A DNA stretch of 7,181 bases from Myxococcales bacterium UBA1203 (GCA_002309695.1 DBXV01000009.1:7773-14953); one strand, 5' to 3'. Positions 1-6,920 are shown, counted from the first letter of the stretch. A program made the numbers and translations. Notes: generated by a model from the letters alone, not told the origin.

Positions 1-1032
1 GCGCGGCAGCTCATCAAATATCTCGTTGCCGACGGCCGCTACGATTACCTCGAAACCGGCTCGCTGATTCGCTTGAAAAAGAATACGGAGAATATCATTC
101 TTCCATCGGAGGAGGAACATCTTGAAATGTTCCCGATGGATTTTGAGGAATTTCTCTGGGCTATGGGCGACGAGGCGACAGTGCCGCTCATTCGACAATG
201 TTTTGAATTGAAAAAGCCGCTGGGGCAGGCGCTGCATCGTAAAATAATGAACGATTTCAGGCAGTATGTCCTTGTCGGCGGCATGCCTCAGTCGATTCTC
301 GCCTATATCGACGGCAACAACTTTAAGGCGTCGGACGCGGCAAAGCGTCGGATTCTTCGATTGTATCGAGACGATGTTTCCAAATTCGCCGCCGGCTATG
401 AAGAAAAGGTATATGCCATATTCGACGGCATTCCGGGGCAGCTCTCTAAACAGGAAAAGAAATACAAGCTCGCGTCCATCAATAAAAACGCCCGCTTTCG
501 TGCCTATGAGGATTCATTCATCTGGCTGAATGAGGCGATGGTGGTGAATGCCTGCTTCAATGCGGCCGATCCGGGCGCGGGGCTCGCCCACAGTGCCGAC
601 CACGCCACTCAAAAGTGTTATATGGCCGACACGGGTTTATTGGTGACGCATACTTTTATGAATCGGCCGTTTGCCAATAATGAATTTTACAAGGCTGTTT
701 TGTTTGACCGGCTCGACATCAATGAGGGCATGCTCATGGAGAATATCGCCGCGCAGATGCTCCGCCGGAACGGTCATCGGCTATATTTCTATTCGCGTTC
801 GGACGTTGAGCACCGGGAAAACCACATGGAAATTGATTTTCTGATTGCGCACGACCAGAAAATTTCTCCCATTGAAGTGAAATCTGCCAATTACCGATTT
901 CATTCGTCGCTGGACAAATTCAAAAAGAAATTCGCGCAGAAAATCGGCACGCCGTATATTCTCTATCCAAAGGATGTCATGGAAAAGGACGGCATCTGGC
1001 ACCTGCCGCTGTATATGGCAATATGTCTGTGA
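1..1032 (+). CDS. AAA-family ATPase with DUF4143-type C-terminal domain (5' partial)
   Basis: The frame is open from base 1 to the TGA at 1030-1032, so this is the last 343 residues of a protein that begins outside the window; the internal TTG at 73 is not a real start. The first visible part (YDYLETGSL, then PMDFEEFLWAMG at about residues 47-58) matches the end of the ATPase module in the COG1373 family (AAA_14 plus DUF4143), so the Walker A and probably Walker B motifs lie upstream. The C-terminal part has EIDFLI (D279 in window numbering) and PIEVKS (E292, K294), the D...ExK pattern of a PD-(D/E)XK-like fold typical of DUF4143. It ends with PLYMAICL, a usual family end. Cellular function of the family is poorly known. 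The gene is poorer in G+C than its neighbours (25 of 60 bases at 61-120, against 43 of 60 at 3541-3600), which suggests acquisition by transfer. A terminator follows directly. Confidence 0.88.
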   Translation, partial: ARQLIKYLVADGRYDYLETGSLIRLKKNTENIILPSEEEHLEMFPMDFEEFLWAMGDEATVPLIRQCFELKKPLGQALHRKIMNDFRQYVLVGGMPQSILAYIDGNNFKASDAAKRRILRLYRDDVSKFAAGYEEKVYAIFDGIPGQLSKQEKKYKLASINKNARFRAYEDSFIWLNEAMVVNACFNAADPGAGLAHSADHATQKCYMADTGLLVTHTFMNRPFANNEFYKAVLFDRLDINEGMLMENIAAQMLRRNGHRLYFYSRSDVEHRENHMEIDFLIAHDQKISPIEVKSANYRFHSSLDKFKKKFAQKIGTPYILYPKDVMEKDGIWHLPLYMAICL

Positions 1033-1060
1033 CCTTACTTCCAAAATTCACTGTTCCAAT

Positions 1061-1102
1061 AAAAACGTCCTCCCCAAATGAATTGGCGGAGGACGCTTTT
1101 TT
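1061..1102 (+). terminator. Rho-independent terminator of the AAA ATPase gene
   Basis: CGTCCTCC at 1066-1073 pairs perfectly with GGAGGACG at 1088-1095. Two further C-G pairs (1074-1075 with 1085-1086) are possible inside, across a one-base bulge. The stem is followed by six T at 1097-1102 and preceded by five A at 1061-1065. It sits about 30 bases after the stop codon of the ATPase gene, the expected place. Confidence 0.85.
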
Positions 1103-1355
1103 GTATGCTTCTAAATTACTGCTTATTCCGCCGCACACGCGGCCTTCTTTTGTTTTCAATCATTAGTCCATCAAAGGAAACCTTGATTCCCCATCCCCCT
1201 TCCCCGCCTGATGCCCAAAATATCCAAAATCAAATATCTCAATTCTTCCTCTGGACTTTCCCCGCAAAAACCTCAAGAGCGCGCGGCCGGCGCCGTTTGT
1301 TCGTCGCCAGCCTCAACTTCATCCGTTCATTCCTGAAAGGGCCTGCTTTCCCGCC
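1103..1355. other. Gene-free spacer
   Basis: Together with the terminator this makes a 323-base stretch without a convincing gene. A proline-rich frame runs through it into the CAP gene, but it has no ribosome binding site or recognisable domain and overlaps a clearly better frame. A small A+T-rich patch at 1217-1238 holds AAATATC twice (1218-1224 and 1232-1238) and may be part of the promoter of the CAP gene, but no good -35/-10 pair could be placed. Base composition changes from A+T-richer on the left to GC-rich on the right, so the edge of the putative acquired segment may lie here. Confidence 0.5.
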
Positions 1356-2648
1356 ATGCCATCCGAGCGTTCCTCCCGTTCCGCATTTCAATTTCATCAG
1401 CTTCGTCCATCGATTCACCCGCGCTTCCGCCGCGCCGCCCGGGCCGTCAGTGCCGCAGCCATCGCCTGCGTTCTGGGCTTTTCTCCTTCTCTTGCCGCCG
1501 CTGAACCTCCTTCTGCCCCTGAAAGGAGCGCTCTTACTACCTATCCCCAGGGACAGCACCTTGTAGAGCAGGCTCTGGGACGTCTGTATGAAGGCCAGCC
1601 ATCCGTTCCCCGGTTTGACGCACGCCTCGATGCGGCGGCCCGCACGCTGGCCCGAAAAATTTTTGAGCAGGGCCCCAATGAGCCGTTCCGCTCGCTGTCA
1701 TCCGCCGACCTGCAGACGGCCCTGGCCGATGAAGGCTGCGTCGATCCGGCACCCCGGGCCGTCATTCTGCGCAGCAGTTCGCCCGATTCACTGGCGCAGT
1801 CCATGGCCGGTCACTCCGCTCTGACCGACGGCCGCGTGACGCATTTCGGCGTCGCCATTGTGACCGACGGCAGGCGCGCGGCGGGCGTGCTTCTCCTGAC
1901 CGAGCGCCAGCTGGAGCTGAGTGCCTTTCCTGTGCGGGCGCTGACGAACGACCCTCAGCGCATCGCGGGGCACTTCACGGCGCCGCTGAAATCGCTGAAA
2001 GCGGCGATTACGGACCCCTCGGGGCAGGTCCATGAACTCAAAATTCCCTCCACCGGCGCGGGCAGCTTTGACGAGAAAATCATCTTCCACCGGCCGGGCG
2101 TGAACATGCTGGAGCTGCTGGCCGAGGGGAAGCTGGGGACGGTGGTCGTGGCGATTTATCCCGTGAAGGTTTCCTCGCCCACCGGCGGCGCGGGGCAGGC
2201 CGATGAGGAGAAGCCGAAGGAGAATCCCTATGATTCGGTGGTGCCGGAGGCGAAGGACCTCGGGAAGGCCGAGAAGCAGGTGCTGGGGTCCATCAACGCC
2301 CTGCGGCACGCCTACGGACTGGCGCCGCTGGCGCGCAATGCCCGGCTGGACGCTCTGGCGCGGCACCACGCGGAAGAAATGATTCGGCTGGGATTCTTCG
2401 GCCACAAGTCGCCGGTGGAGGGAAACGCCTTTGACCGTCTGAAAGCGGCGGGCATCGCCTACCACATGGCTGCCGAAAATCTGGCCGAGTCGAGGACGGC
2501 GCTCGACGCGCAGCGGCTCCTGGAACGCTCTCCCGGACATCGCCGGAACATCCTCATCGGCGACCTGACGCAGGTGGGCATCGCCGCCATCCCCGCGCCG
2601 GGTACCGCCAACAACGTCTATCTGGTGGAGCTCTTCCTCAAACCCTGA
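1356..2648 (+). CDS. Secreted CAP/SCP-domain protein with degenerate N-terminal CAP-like domain
   Basis: 430 residues. A signal peptide is visible: a basic n-region ending RFRRAARA (23-30), a hydrophobic stretch (31-43) and a likely cut after the alanines near 49. Residues 305-430 form a canonical bacterial CAP (YkwD-like, cysteine-poor SCP) domain: ARLDALARHHAEEM (329-342), FFGHKSP with H350, AENLAES with E374, SPGHRRN (392-398) and QVGIAAI. Residues 66-205 repeat the same outline in eroded form (ARLDAAARTLARKI at 89-102, THFGVAIV at 162-169) without the HKSP and ENLA motifs. Residues 211-273 look like a beta-sandwich (DPSG, FHRPG), and a charged linker follows (about 275-303). Bacterial CAP proteins are exported, and their substrates are mostly unknown. 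ATG 1356 is the first in-frame start seen; GAAAGG lies 15 bases upstream, a weak site, so the exact start is uncertain. It appears to be a single gene, with no clear terminator after it. Confidence 0.85.
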   Translation: MPSERSSRSAFQFHQLRPSIHPRFRRAARAVSAAAIACVLGFSPSLAAAEPPSAPERSALTTYPQGQHLVEQALGRLYEGQPSVPRFDARLDAAARTLARKIFEQGPNEPFRSLSSADLQTALADEGCVDPAPRAVILRSSSPDSLAQSMAGHSALTDGRVTHFGVAIVTDGRRAAGVLLLTERQLELSAFPVRALTNDPQRIAGHFTAPLKSLKAAITDPSGQVHELKIPSTGAGSFDEKIIFHRPGVNMLELLAEGKLGTVVVAIYPVKVSSPTGGAGQADEEKPKENPYDSVVPEAKDLGKAEKQVLGSINALRHAYGLAPLARNARLDALARHHAEEMIRLGFFGHKSPVEGNAFDRLKAAGIAYHMAAENLAESRTALDAQRLLERSPGHRRNILIGDLTQVGIAAIPAPGTANNVYLVELFLKP

Positions 2649-2893
2649 CGAAGCGGCGCCTCTCTCGTGCGCAGGCGCATTTTCCAGGTCCCACGCCAGA
2701 GGAGCGGGGCTTTCTGACCTGCCTCGAAGCTCCGCGGAAAAGGCATTGCCAAACGGGCGCTAAAGTTAGATGCGCCGCGCCCGCAAAGCCCAAGCCCCGC
2801 CGCCGGACGCGGCGCGGCAGTGTCCAACCGTTTTTCGCCCGGGGGAGACAGCGTCCGTGTCCTGCAACGGAATGGCTGTTCCCTGGAGCAGAT

Positions 2894-2897
2894 GGAG
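2894..2897 (+). promoter_or_regulatory. Ribosome binding site that decides the cpaF start
   Basis: GGAG at 2894-2897 lies 6 bases before ATG 2904, ideal spacing. The other in-frame ATG at 2892 has a GGAG only 3 bases upstream, which is too close, and the earlier GTG at 2820 has no purine-rich site and would add residues not typical of the family. Confidence 0.7.
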
Positions 2898-2903
2898 AAA
2901 AGC

Positions 2904-4523
2904 ATGGCCGTCAACGATATGTTTCAGGAAGCGCTCCGCGCCTTTTTGAAGCCCGTGAATCAATTTCTGGATGACCCGGCGGTCTCCGAAATCATGATCA
3001 ACGGCCCCGAGGAAATCTGGATTGAGACCAAGGGCAAGCTGGTGCTGACGGACGCGAAGTTCACTCCGGAAGGCCTCATGGGCGCGGCCCGCAACATGGC
3101 CCAGTTCGTCGGACGTATTCTGAACGACGAGCGCCCCCGCCTCGACGCCCGACTCCCCGACGGCTCGCGTATTCACATCGTCATCCCGCCCATCGCCCGC
3201 AAGGGAACGACGATTTCCATTCGTAAGTTCATGTCGGGCCGCCCCGGCATCGAATCGCTGATTTCCTGGGGCTCGATGACGCCGCAGATGGCCTACCTGA
3301 TTAAGGCCATGGTGCACTCCAAGCTGAACATCATCGTGGCGGGCGGTACCGGCTCCGGAAAGACGACGCTGCTCAACATCGTCTCCACGCTGATTCCCAA
3401 CTCGGAACGCATCATCACCATCGAAGACTCGGCAGAACTTCAGATGCAGCAGGACCACATCGTTCCTTTCGAGTCTCGGCCCGCGGACAAGTTCGGCAAG
3501 GGCGAGGTCAACATGGGGCACCTGCTCCACTCCTCACTGCGTCTGCGTCCTGACCGCATCGTCGTCGGCGAGGTGCGCGGCGGCGAGGCCTTCGACCTGA
3601 TGCAGGCCATGAACACCGGCCACGGCGGCTCCATGGCCACGACCCACGCCAACACCCCGACGGACACGCTGCGCCGCCTCGAATCGCTCTGCCTCATGTC
3701 GTCCATCGACATGCCGATGATCGCCATCCGCGCCCAGGTCGCGAGCGCCATCAACGCGATCATCACGTGCGAGCGCTTCCAGGACGGCTCCCGAAAGACC
3801 ACGGCCATCGCCGAGGTGCTGCCTCTGAGCGAAAAGGGCGAATATCAGGCGCGCAACATCTTCGTCTTCACGCCCACCCACAAGGACAAGGAAGGCAAGC
3901 TGCACGGCTATCACTCGCCCACGGGCATGCTGCCGTCGTTCCTGCCGATGCTCCAGTCGCACGGCTTCTCGGACATCACCGAGGAGTTCTTCGATCCCAA
4001 GAACTACGGAATGCCGCCGCCGCCCGCCTTCATGTCCTCCAAGAACGTCACCCACTGGGCGCCGTCGCTCAAATACCGCGAGAAGGGCCTGCCCGACCCC
4101 GAAGAGATCGTGGAGCAGATGGAGCACGCCGCCGACTACGCGGAGAAGTTTGAGAAAGAGCAGAAGGAGCGCATCGCGCGCGGCGACATCTCGCAGGGCT
4201 TTGTCTTTGCCGACAACGAGTCGCAGGTCGAAAAGAAGAAGGCCGAGGCCAAGAAGAAGGCCGAAGAGGAAGCCAAGAAGAAGGCCGAAGAGGAAGCCAA
4301 GAAGAAGGCTGAGGAAGAGGCCAAGAAGAAGGAAGAGGAGGCCAAGGCGCTGGCCAAGGCCAAGGAGGCCGAGAGCGAGGAAAACAACCTCGACGTGATG
4401 GACAGCGCGGCCGCCAAGAAGCGCAAGCGCGTCTTCTATGTCCTCAAGTCCGACTCGCCTCTGCCTCCGGGCAAGCGTCCCATCGAGTCAGTCCACCGCG
4501 TGAAGAAGAAGGCGGGCGAGTAA
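2904..4523 (+). CDS. cpaF: CpaF/TadA (VirB11-like) secretion ATPase with long charged C-terminal extension
   Basis: 539 residues from ATG 2904. Residues 1-365 are a full CpaF/TadA ATPase, the hexameric cytoplasmic motor of Flp/Tad pili and type II/IV-like secretion. The N-terminal domain carries VSEIMINGPEEIW and RLPDGSRIHIVIPP. Walker A is GGTGSGKT (147-154, K153), the Asp box is IITIEDSAEL (170-179), and the Walker B region is RIVVGEVRGGEAFD (218-231, E223). The His box is GHGGSMATTHAN (239-250, H248). Family members usually stop soon after the equivalent of residue 365; here 174 residues follow. These comprise a PPPP segment (371-374), a helical part, a Lys/Ala/Glu repeat (449-479), and a basic tail with KKRKR and a short hydrophobic FYVLK. 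No tadB/tadC, pilin or secretin gene is present in the window, and a terminator follows at once, so it looks monocistronic. The ATPase assignment is firm; the specific system served is unknown. Confidence 0.93.
   Translation: MAVNDMFQEALRAFLKPVNQFLDDPAVSEIMINGPEEIWIETKGKLVLTDAKFTPEGLMGAARNMAQFVGRILNDERPRLDARLPDGSRIHIVIPPIARKGTTISIRKFMSGRPGIESLISWGSMTPQMAYLIKAMVHSKLNIIVAGGTGSGKTTLLNIVSTLIPNSERIITIEDSAELQMQQDHIVPFESRPADKFGKGEVNMGHLLHSSLRLRPDRIVVGEVRGGEAFDLMQAMNTGHGGSMATTHANTPTDTLRRLESLCLMSSIDMPMIAIRAQVASAINAIITCERFQDGSRKTTAIAEVLPLSEKGEYQARNIFVFTPTHKDKEGKLHGYHSPTGMLPSFLPMLQSHGFSDITEEFFDPKNYGMPPPPAFMSSKNVTHWAPSLKYREKGLPDPEEIVEQMEHAADYAEKFEKEQKERIARGDISQGFVFADNESQVEKKKAEAKKKAEEEAKKKAEEEAKKKAEEEAKKKEEEAKALAKAKEAESEENNLDVMDSAAAKKRKRVFYVLKSDSPLPPGKRPIESVHRVKKKAGE
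4248..4340 (+). repeat. Tandem 24-bp repeats in the cpaF tail
   Basis: Units at 4248-4271 and 4272-4295 are identical. The unit at 4296-4319 encodes the same eight residues (AKKKAEEE) with three synonymous third-base changes, and 4320-4340 is a shortened 21-base unit. All copies stay in frame, and the product should be a long charged helix. The identity of the first two copies suggests recent duplication by slippage, so copy number may vary among strains. Confidence 0.9.
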
Positions 4524-4555
4524 AGGCAGAACCGCCGCACATTCACGCCGCACAC

Positions 4556-4597
4556 AAAAAAAGGGCGCCGTTCCGCAAAAGGAACAGCGCCCTTTTC
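4556..4597. terminator. Bidirectional intrinsic terminator between cpaF and the convergent methyltransferase gene
   Basis: AAAAGGGCGC (4559-4568) pairs with GCGCCCTTTT (4587-4596), and inside it GTTCC (4570-4574) pairs with GGAAC (4581-4585), with one C-A mismatch and a GCAAAA loop. An A tract (4556-4562) on the left and T bases on the right give a U tract in both directions, so it can end cpaF (stop at 4523) on the plus strand and the methyltransferase (stop at 4671) on the minus strand. Confidence 0.9.
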
Positions 4598-4670
4598 ATT
4601 TGTCTCATTCGTCTTTCAGCCATCCATCCGTTCCAGCCGCGCCTGGCCCGGAGGCGGCCGGAGCCTTTAG

Positions 4671-5855
4671 CTAATCGACGCGGCGGAAGACGAAAAATTT
4701 CAGATAGCGGCCCTCGGGAAACTGCAGCGCGATGGGATGGTCGGGCGGCTGAAACCTCTGAAACAGCAGCTGGAGACGGACGCCCGCGGCAGAGGCTGCA
4801 CTCTTGACGGCGCTGAAAAAATCCTCGGCGGAAACGCGCGCGGTGCAGCTGGCAGTGCAGAACAGGCCGTCTTTTTCGACGAGCGCCAGAGCCGTGCGGT
4901 TCAGCGCCGTGTAGCCGGCGACCGCGGCGTCCACCGCTTTCTGGCTCTTGGCGTAGGCGGGCGGGTCGAGAATCACCATGCCGAACTTTTCGCCTTGCTC
5001 GGTCAGGCGCTTCACCGTGCTGCCCACGTCCGCGGCCCAGAAATCGTGCGGCGCGGGGTCGAGGCCATTGAGCGTGAAGTTGCGGCGGGCGAGCGCCACG
5101 GCGTCCGCATCGAGGTCAACAGTGACCACGCGCCCGGCACCGCCCAGAGCGGCATTGATGGAAAAGCCGCCCGTGTAGCCGAAGCAGTTGAGGACGCTCT
5201 TTCCGCTGGCCAGCCGGCGGACGAGGAAGCGGCTCTCCCGCTGATCGAGGAAAAATCCCGTCTTCTGACCGCCGAAGAGATCGACCGCGAACTTCGCTCC
5301 GTTTTCGAGAATCACGAGCGGGTCGGGCGGCGTGTCGCCAACGAGAAGCTCGCCCTTCTCGGCCTTGAGGTCGTCGCGCGCGATGATGCCCTTGAGGCCC
5401 GGAACAGCATCTCGGAGCGCGCGCACCAGACTGTCCCGATGGGGCAGAAGTCCGGCCGAATAGAGCTTGAGCACGGCATAGCCCGCGTAGAGGTCGATGA
5501 TGACGCCCGGAAGCCCGTCTCCCTCGCCGTGGACCAGGCGGAAGGCGTTCGTTTCGTCGCCGGCAACGAGGGCGCGGCGCAGTTCGAGACATGAATGAAG
5601 GCGCCTGCGCAGAAAGGCGCTGTCGATGCGCTCGTCGGCATCCAGCGTCAGCACGCGGACGGCCACAGCGGCCTTGGGGTCATAGTAGCCGCGCGCGACA
5701 AAGCGCCCCCGGCCGTCGGTGACATCGACGACGGCGCCCGCGGGCAGATCCGCGTGAGAAGCAAGAGCGTTCCGATAAATCCACGGGTGCCCGGCGCGAA
5801 TGGGGCGGGCGAGGTCCCTGGCCAGGGTGAGCCTGACGTTGGCGGCATTGGACAT
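4671..5855 (-). CDS. rlmI: Class I SAM-dependent rRNA (cytosine-C5) methyltransferase, RlmI family
   Basis: 394 residues, the usual length of the RlmI/YccW family, which methylates C5 of a cytosine in 23S rRNA (C1962 in E. coli). An N-terminal PUA domain covers about 1-75 (RAGHPWIYRNAL, VARGYYDP). Then come GDGLPGVIIDLY (112-123), the family signature QKTGFFLDQR (197-206), SAM motif NCFGYTGGF (223-231) and acidic D247 binding the ribose. The catalytic region has DPPAYAKS (297-304) and SCT (336-338) with the likely nucleophile C337; PDHP (371-374) is near the end. The start ATG (complement of 5853-5855) fits the PUA N-terminus and has AAGGA 11 bases upstream, somewhat far. The same frame stays open much further upstream (to 6710), but that is antisense to the lipoprotein and not family-like. 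The gene is convergent with cpaF and divergent from the lipoprotein gene. The target site is inferred from the family; a paralogue with another target cannot be excluded. Confidence 0.92.
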   Translation of the reverse strand: MSNAANVRLTLARDLARPIRAGHPWIYRNALASHADLPAGAVVDVTDGRGRFVARGYYDPKAAVAVRVLTLDADERIDSAFLRRRLHSCLELRRALVAGDETNAFRLVHGEGDGLPGVIIDLYAGYAVLKLYSAGLLPHRDSLVRALRDAVPGLKGIIARDDLKAEKGELLVGDTPPDPLVILENGAKFAVDLFGGQKTGFFLDQRESRFLVRRLASGKSVLNCFGYTGGFSINAALGGAGRVVTVDLDADAVALARRNFTLNGLDPAPHDFWAADVGSTVKRLTEQGEKFGMVILDPPAYAKSQKAVDAAVAGYTALNRTALALVEKDGLFCTASCTARVSAEDFFSAVKSAASAAGVRLQLLFQRFQPPDHPIALQFPEGRYLKFFVFRRVD

Positions 5856-5881
5856 GGGGACAAAAATCCTTTCCCTCGGCT

Positions 5882-5903
5882 GCCTGAGGGGCGGCCTGAG
5901 GCC
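5882..5903. repeat. GCCTGAGG direct repeat with overlapping palindrome in the divergent intergenic region
   Basis: GCCTGAGG occurs at 5882-5889 and 5894-5901, 12 bases apart. The second copy is embedded in the palindrome GGCCTGAGGCC (5893-5903). It lies 27-48 bases upstream of the methyltransferase start, so it would be in its leader or promoter. It could be an operator, but no regulator is known and short GC-rich repeats arise by chance. Confidence 0.3.
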
Positions 5904-6073
5904 AGAAAAGCGGCGCCTTCTGCCACGCGTCAGAGCGCCGTTGAAGGCAGACGCGCGGAGTTTTTTGTGGGGCATTCCGCCGGGAGGTCGGCTAAGGGGC
6001 GGCGCGCTCCAAGGGCCGGGGCCGCCATTCCGCGGCCGCCCGCTCTCTCGCTCCCGCTTTCGGGAACCAACGG

Positions 6074-6079
6074 AAAGGA
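6074..6079 (+). promoter_or_regulatory. Ribosome binding site of the lipoprotein gene
   Basis: AAAGGA ends 7 bases before ATG 6087. It fixes the start there, although the frame is open upstream to 5595. The choice is confirmed by the lipoprotein signal peptide that begins exactly at this ATG. Confidence 0.8.
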
Positions 6080-6086
6080 CATCAGC

Positions 6087-6728
6087 ATGAGGCAATTTTT
6101 CGCGCTTTTTGGAATCGCGGCCCTTTTCACCGCCGGCCTGTCGGGCTGCGTCACCACCGGCGGCGGCTCCTCGTCCGCGAAGGAAGAAGTTCAGACGGTA
6201 GAGGTTCCCGAAGAGGAAATGGCGGACTTCACCTGCGCCAAGCAGATTGAGGACGTGCGCTACAAGCTGTGCGACGACCCGCCGCCGACGCTTCCTTTTG
6301 ACCATCTGAGCCGCGCCAGAAGCTCCTGGGCCACCTTCAAAAACCGCTGCCCCGAGCAGATGCGCACCGGGCTCGCCCTCCGCAAGCTGGAGAGGTGCAT
6401 CGACCAGATTGAGAAGGAGCCCAACATGCTGCCCGACGATGTGGCGACGCGCCGCAAGGAGGGCGTGAAGAAGGCCAATGAAATCAAGGCCACCGAGGAG
6501 TTCGCCCAGGCGTCCCGTCGGCTGAAGAAGGCACTGCGGGCCATTGAAGACGCCTCGCTCTCCTACAACGACGCCTTTGAGAACGGCGACGAGAAGGAGG
6601 CCCGCTTCCAGGGCGCCATCTGGGACGATGCGGAGGAGCAGTATCGGAAGGCGCGCTCCCGCATCGAGGCGATGATGCAGCACGTGGGTCTTGATCTGGA
6701 GGACGGGCACTACTTCGGCATGTGGTGA
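6087..6728 (+). CDS. Lipoprotein of unknown family, four-cysteine helical
   Basis: 213 residues. A type II signal peptide is clear: MRQ, hydrophobic FFALFGIAALFTAG, then lipobox LSGC with lipidated C21. Residue +2 is Val, not Asp, which in bacteria with a Lol system favours the outer membrane. A Gly/Ser linker and an acidic stretch (33-46) follow. The mature part is charged and mostly helical, with C50, C62, C88 and C104, which could form two disulfides in the periplasm. The region from about 122 to 200 is rich in Lys, Arg, Glu and Ala and may form helical hairpins or a coiled coil. The end, HYFGMW, is aromatic. I do not recognise a family, so no function is assigned. It is divergent from the methyltransferase gene, with 231 bases between them, and closed by its own terminator, hence probably monocistronic. 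Confidence 0.85.
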   Translation: MRQFFALFGIAALFTAGLSGCVTTGGGSSSAKEEVQTVEVPEEEMADFTCAKQIEDVRYKLCDDPPPTLPFDHLSRARSSWATFKNRCPEQMRTGLALRKLERCIDQIEKEPNMLPDDVATRRKEGVKKANEIKATEEFAQASRRLKKALRAIEDASLSYNDAFENGDEKEARFQGAIWDDAEEQYRKARSRIEAMMQHVGLDLEDGHYFGMW

Positions 6729-6774
6729 GACGCCGAAAGTCCGAACTCTTCTGAAATCGAAGGAGCATCACAGG

Positions 6775-6811
6775 GCGGCGCCGGGAGATTTTCCGGGCGC
6801 CGCTTTTTTTT
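6775..6811 (+). terminator. Rho-independent terminator of the lipoprotein gene
   Basis: GCGGCGCC (6775-6782) pairs perfectly with GGCGCCGC (6796-6803) and is followed at once by eight T (6804-6811). It sits about 45 bases after the lipoprotein stop and separates this gene from glmM. Confidence 0.92.
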
Positions 6812-6828
6812 GGGCCTGCGCTGCTTCA

Positions 6829-6840
6829 CCCCCCCCCCCC
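6829..6840. repeat. Run of 12 C
   Basis: An uninterrupted C12 homopolymer follows ACTTC-type mixed sequence, between the lipoprotein terminator and the glmM leader, 142 bases before the glmM ATG. Runs of this length are prone to slippage and to sequencing error, so the count should be treated with caution. Confidence 0.9.
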
Positions 6841-6920
6841 GATGTCCCTCATTCCGGCGCTTTTCTTCACTGGGCAGAGGCGCTAACGGGCCGCGTTTTT
6901 TTGGCCCCGGAGGAACACCG

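Noticed and set aside
1078..1566. Plus-strand proline-rich 162-residue frame
   Set aside because: It starts inside a terminator hairpin, overlaps the CAP gene, has no ribosome binding site and shows low-complexity Pro/Leu sequence.
1788..2540. Minus-strand 250-residue frame opposite the CAP gene
   Set aside because: It is a shadow frame rich in Arg, Gln and His with no recognisable domain, while the plus strand encodes clear CAP motifs.
2746..2783. Possible promoter (TTGCCA) and inverted repeat (CGGGCGC at 2754-2760 with GCGCCCG at 2777-2783) before cpaF
   Set aside because: No -10 box at proper spacing, a 16-base loop and no T tract; neither a promoter nor a terminator call is supported.
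4737..5594. Plus-strand 285-residue frame opposite the methyltransferase
   Set aside because: This is a typical GC-rich antisense shadow: low-complexity Arg/Glu/Ala/Val content, no motif, and a better-supported gene on the other strand.
5926..5966. Terminator-like hairpin CGCGTC/GACGCG followed by six T in the lipoprotein leader
   Set aside because: The stem is only 6 bp with an 18-base loop, and five bases separate it from the T run; too weak to call.
5595..6086. Upstream extension of the lipoprotein frame
   Set aside because: It overlaps the methyltransferase gene antisense, has no domain, and would bury the lipoprotein signal peptide in the middle of the protein.
5856..6710. Upstream extension of the minus-strand methyltransferase frame, giving a 679-residue reading frame
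   Set aside because: It runs antisense through the lipoprotein gene and the divergent intergenic region; the family starts at the PUA domain, which fits ATG at 5855.
6888..6907. GGGCC/GGCCC inverted repeat around a T7 run upstream of glmM
   Set aside because: The T run lies inside the loop rather than after the stem and the stem is 5 bp; not a terminator and plausibly chance.
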